Program-made: the position numbers and the translations under genes
Part shown: positions 13,949 through 15,382 of the stretch, piece after piece
Position numbering within the stretch: the first letter of the stretch is position 1
Layout: each line of letters begins with the position of its first letter
From: Candidatus Heimdallarchaeota archaeon LC_2
GTDB taxonomy: Archaea > Asgardarchaeota > Heimdallarchaeia > Heimdallarchaeales > Kariarchaeaceae
DNA: 15,382 nucleotides
NCBI GenBank assembly: GCA_001940725.1
Contig: MDVR01000149.1
Coordinates: 1 to 15,382, forward strand
Reading direction: 5' to 3'
Notes under the pieces: model-generated
The model's database searches: none
What the model saw: the letters and a program-made list of their open reading frames with translations, nothing else
What the model was told of the DNA's origin: nothing

Positions 13949-14686
13949 TCAGAGAAATTCTTTTTCATCGATTTCCTTTCTCCTGTCTTCTAACTTTTTT
14001 CTAGCTGATTCCTTCGGTGTCAGTTCTTTTGATTTCTGATCTGGATGACTTGGCTTCTTTAGTGCCCACAAGTAGATAGCAATCATTAGCAAAGATAACG
14101 CAACCAAGAGTATGGTTCGACCAAAAATCTCTATCAAGGATAGATCCTCATTATAGAACGAATCTGTCGAAGCTGTACTTTCAATTATTGTCAAGGGGTC
14201 ATTACTTATATTGATTTGGTAAAACAATTTTTCTGGAAAGGATCTGTCAATATTCTCACCTTCCAACAGCTTTATTTCAAATCTTATCTTTGCATTAAGA
14301 GTAATATTAGCAGGCCAATCGTCTTTAATTGGAATTGGATAATTAGAACCAACAATGGATTCGTTTATTTTCGGTGCATCCGGTAGATCTTCTTGAAATT
14401 CAGTAATTAGTGTATTATCCAAATCTCTAATTATTAAGATCAGAAATACAGTCTCAATAAAATATATATCATCAGAATATGACGTGACCATAAATCGGAA
14501 GTTGATTCTGATATTTGTATCATAATAAGCAGTAGATGAGATATTATCAATTTGAAGGACAGACTTTACTTGAGGATCATCCAATTCATAAAAAACGCCG
14601 GGTGGCCATTCGACCATCACTAGACCGTTTACAGGTTGAACCTGTAAAAGAAGAATTATTAAAAGCAGTAGACCTTCCTTTTTCAA
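13949..14686 (-). CDS. Surface protein with signal peptide and C-terminal membrane helix, unknown
   Basis: 245 residues. Signal peptide at 1-21 (KKEGLLLLIILLLQVQPVNG), then an exported domain of about 165 residues with beta-strand-like alternation (for example TNIRINFRFMVTSY and ANITLNAKIRFEIKLLEG), suggesting an immunoglobulin-like sandwich. One membrane helix (about 189-208) and a charged cytosolic tail follow (KESARKKLEDRRKEIDEKE). No cysteine and no catalytic motif are visible. The start is TTG at 14686: a TATA box TTTATATA (14715-14708, minus strand) is centred 25 bp before it, so translation is probably leaderless. It belongs to the same type-I surface-protein style as the amidohydrolase of this window; the function is unknown. 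Confidence 0.65.
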   Translation of the reverse strand: MKKEGLLLLIILLLQVQPVNGLVMVEWPPGVFYELDDPQVKSVLQIDNISSTAYYDTNIRINFRFMVTSYSDDIYFIETVFLILIIRDLDNTLITEFQEDLPDAPKINESIVGSNYPIPIKDDWPANITLNAKIRFEIKLLEGENIDRSFPEKLFYQINISNDPLTIIESTASTDSFYNEDLSLIEIFGRTILLVALSLLMIAIYLWALKKPSHPDQKSKELTPKESARKKLEDRRKEIDEKEFL

Positions 14687-14727
14687 GATTAAAATTTACA
14701 GAAATAATATATAAACTAAGTAAGTGA

Positions 14728-14980
14728 TTTTAATCCAAATTGAGTTAATTATCATCAGGTATTGCATCAGTTAATCAATGGATTATTTGAAAATTTCATT
14801 TAACAAATTTGTCGATCAACAGAAAACTGATGTATCACTAATTAATCGATGAAATAATTATAGTAATACTAGAAACATTCACAGGTATGCTAATCGTTTA
14901 AATATTCAGTAAATCAAATCCTTTTCTGAGATGGAACCTCCAGTGGGTTTGTTGTTGAGTGAGGTTGTGGGACTTTGATC
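14728..14980. other. Gene-free stretch holding the 3' end of the second insertion sequence
   Basis: No ORF. AACCTC (14935-14940) and GAGGTT (14961-14966) form a 6-bp inverted repeat in a G-rich patch just beyond the transposase stop. This patch is richer in G+C than the neighbouring spacer and probably lies inside the insertion sequence. The outer boundary cannot be fixed without the other end. Confidence 0.4.
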
Positions 14981-15382
14981 CTAGATCTCTAATTCGATCT
15001 TCTGGAACTCCATTGAGCGGTAATAACCGATCAATAGCAAACGTCTGGCAAAGCGGGTAGGAATGTTTTGCCAAACAACTTTTTTTCCTTTAACCAACAT
15101 GGGTAAATCCAACAATTTAGCTATCGTACGACTTGAAGATCTACTCTGATAGCTAATTGGTGCGATCACATGCAAATTCAATGCTAAAAAACCACGAATT
15201 AGATCAGCATCCATTCCTGGTGTACGATCCAATACTGGAAGTGCCTTGAAAGTATTTTCCAGTGACCAGCGAAGTCTGTAAAACCTCCAAATCGATCTTG
15301 CATCCCAATCCAATGTTGTTATCAAATAATAGGTTTTATGTTTTCTAGTTCCCTTAGCATCCTTCCACCTACGGCGATAAGC
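14981..15382 (-). CDS. IS4-like DDE transposase, C-terminal part (cut by window end)
   Basis: The frame is open from the stop at 14981 to the last base of the window (134 codons); the TTG at 15325 is internal. The segment YRRRWKDAKGTRKHK...YYLITTLDWDARSIWRFYRLRWSLENTFKAL holds the Y-x2-R-x3-E box (YRLRWSLE) that carries the last catalytic glutamate of IS4-type DDE transposases, followed by a GFLALNLHVIAP helix. The N-terminal part with the two aspartates is outside the window. In sequence it is unrelated to the transposase at 2-292, so the window is not a simple composite transposon. The C-terminus looks complete; activity cannot be judged. Confidence 0.82.
   Translation of the reverse strand, partial: AYRRRWKDAKGTRKHKTYYLITTLDWDARSIWRFYRLRWSLENTFKALPVLDRTPGMDADLIRGFLALNLHVIAPISYQSRSSSRTIAKLLDLPMLVKGKKVVWQNIPTRFARRLLLIGYYRSMEFQKIELEI

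Overview
The window looks like about 15.4 kb of an AT-rich archaeal genome (roughly one third G+C by eye). Several genes have a TATA-like box about 25 bp before the first codon and almost no leader (for example 3268-, 3401+, 14686-). Others have Shine-Dalgarno sequences matching an archaeal 16S tail (AGGTGA, GGGAGGA). Several secreted or anchored proteins have the layout signal peptide, ectodomain, Ser-rich or acidic stalk, C-terminal membrane helix and basic tail. The mix of archaeal promoters with bacterial-type genes (TetR, pirin, DoxX, SnoaL) would fit an Asgard-type or similar mesophilic archaeon; that placement is inference and no phylogenetic marker gene is present.

Layout. (1) 1-292: C-terminal end of a DDE transposase cut by the window edge, then a gene-free stretch. 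(2) 640-3030, minus strand: a small secreted protein and a secreted, membrane-anchored metal-dependent amidohydrolase. (3) 3119-5622: a zinc-ribbon miniprotein divergent from a TetR repressor, then a Cys-type iodothyronine-deiodinase-like redoxin, with a pirin converging on it. Three copies of a 16-bp operator (TAGACC-N4-GGTCTA) sit at the TetR and deiodinase promoters, which makes a compact, self-regulated redox or xenobiotic-response module. (4) 5783-7943: a DoxX-type membrane protein, two unknown membrane proteins and a SnoaL-like protein. (5) 8100-9768: a TPR protein flanked by a 32-bp direct repeat, with a decayed paralogue fragment on the other strand. (6) 9847-13900: a two-helix membrane protein with C-terminal cysteines, a 627-residue orphan with an AT-hook-like tail, a 37-residue basic protein resembling the seed-maturation-protein (SMP) motif, and a DUF3883-like PD-(D/E)XK nuclease. 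The nuclease is preceded by about 380 nt of hairpin-rich sequence with its own TATA box. (7) 13949-15382, minus strand: a signal-peptide/single-helix surface protein and a second, unrelated DDE transposase cut by the window edge.

The best candidates for something undescribed are the structured leader or ncRNA in front of the orphan nuclease (13487-13887), with its neighbours, and the TetR/Cys-deiodinase regulon (3352-4857). No rRNA, convincing tRNA or CRISPR array was seen.
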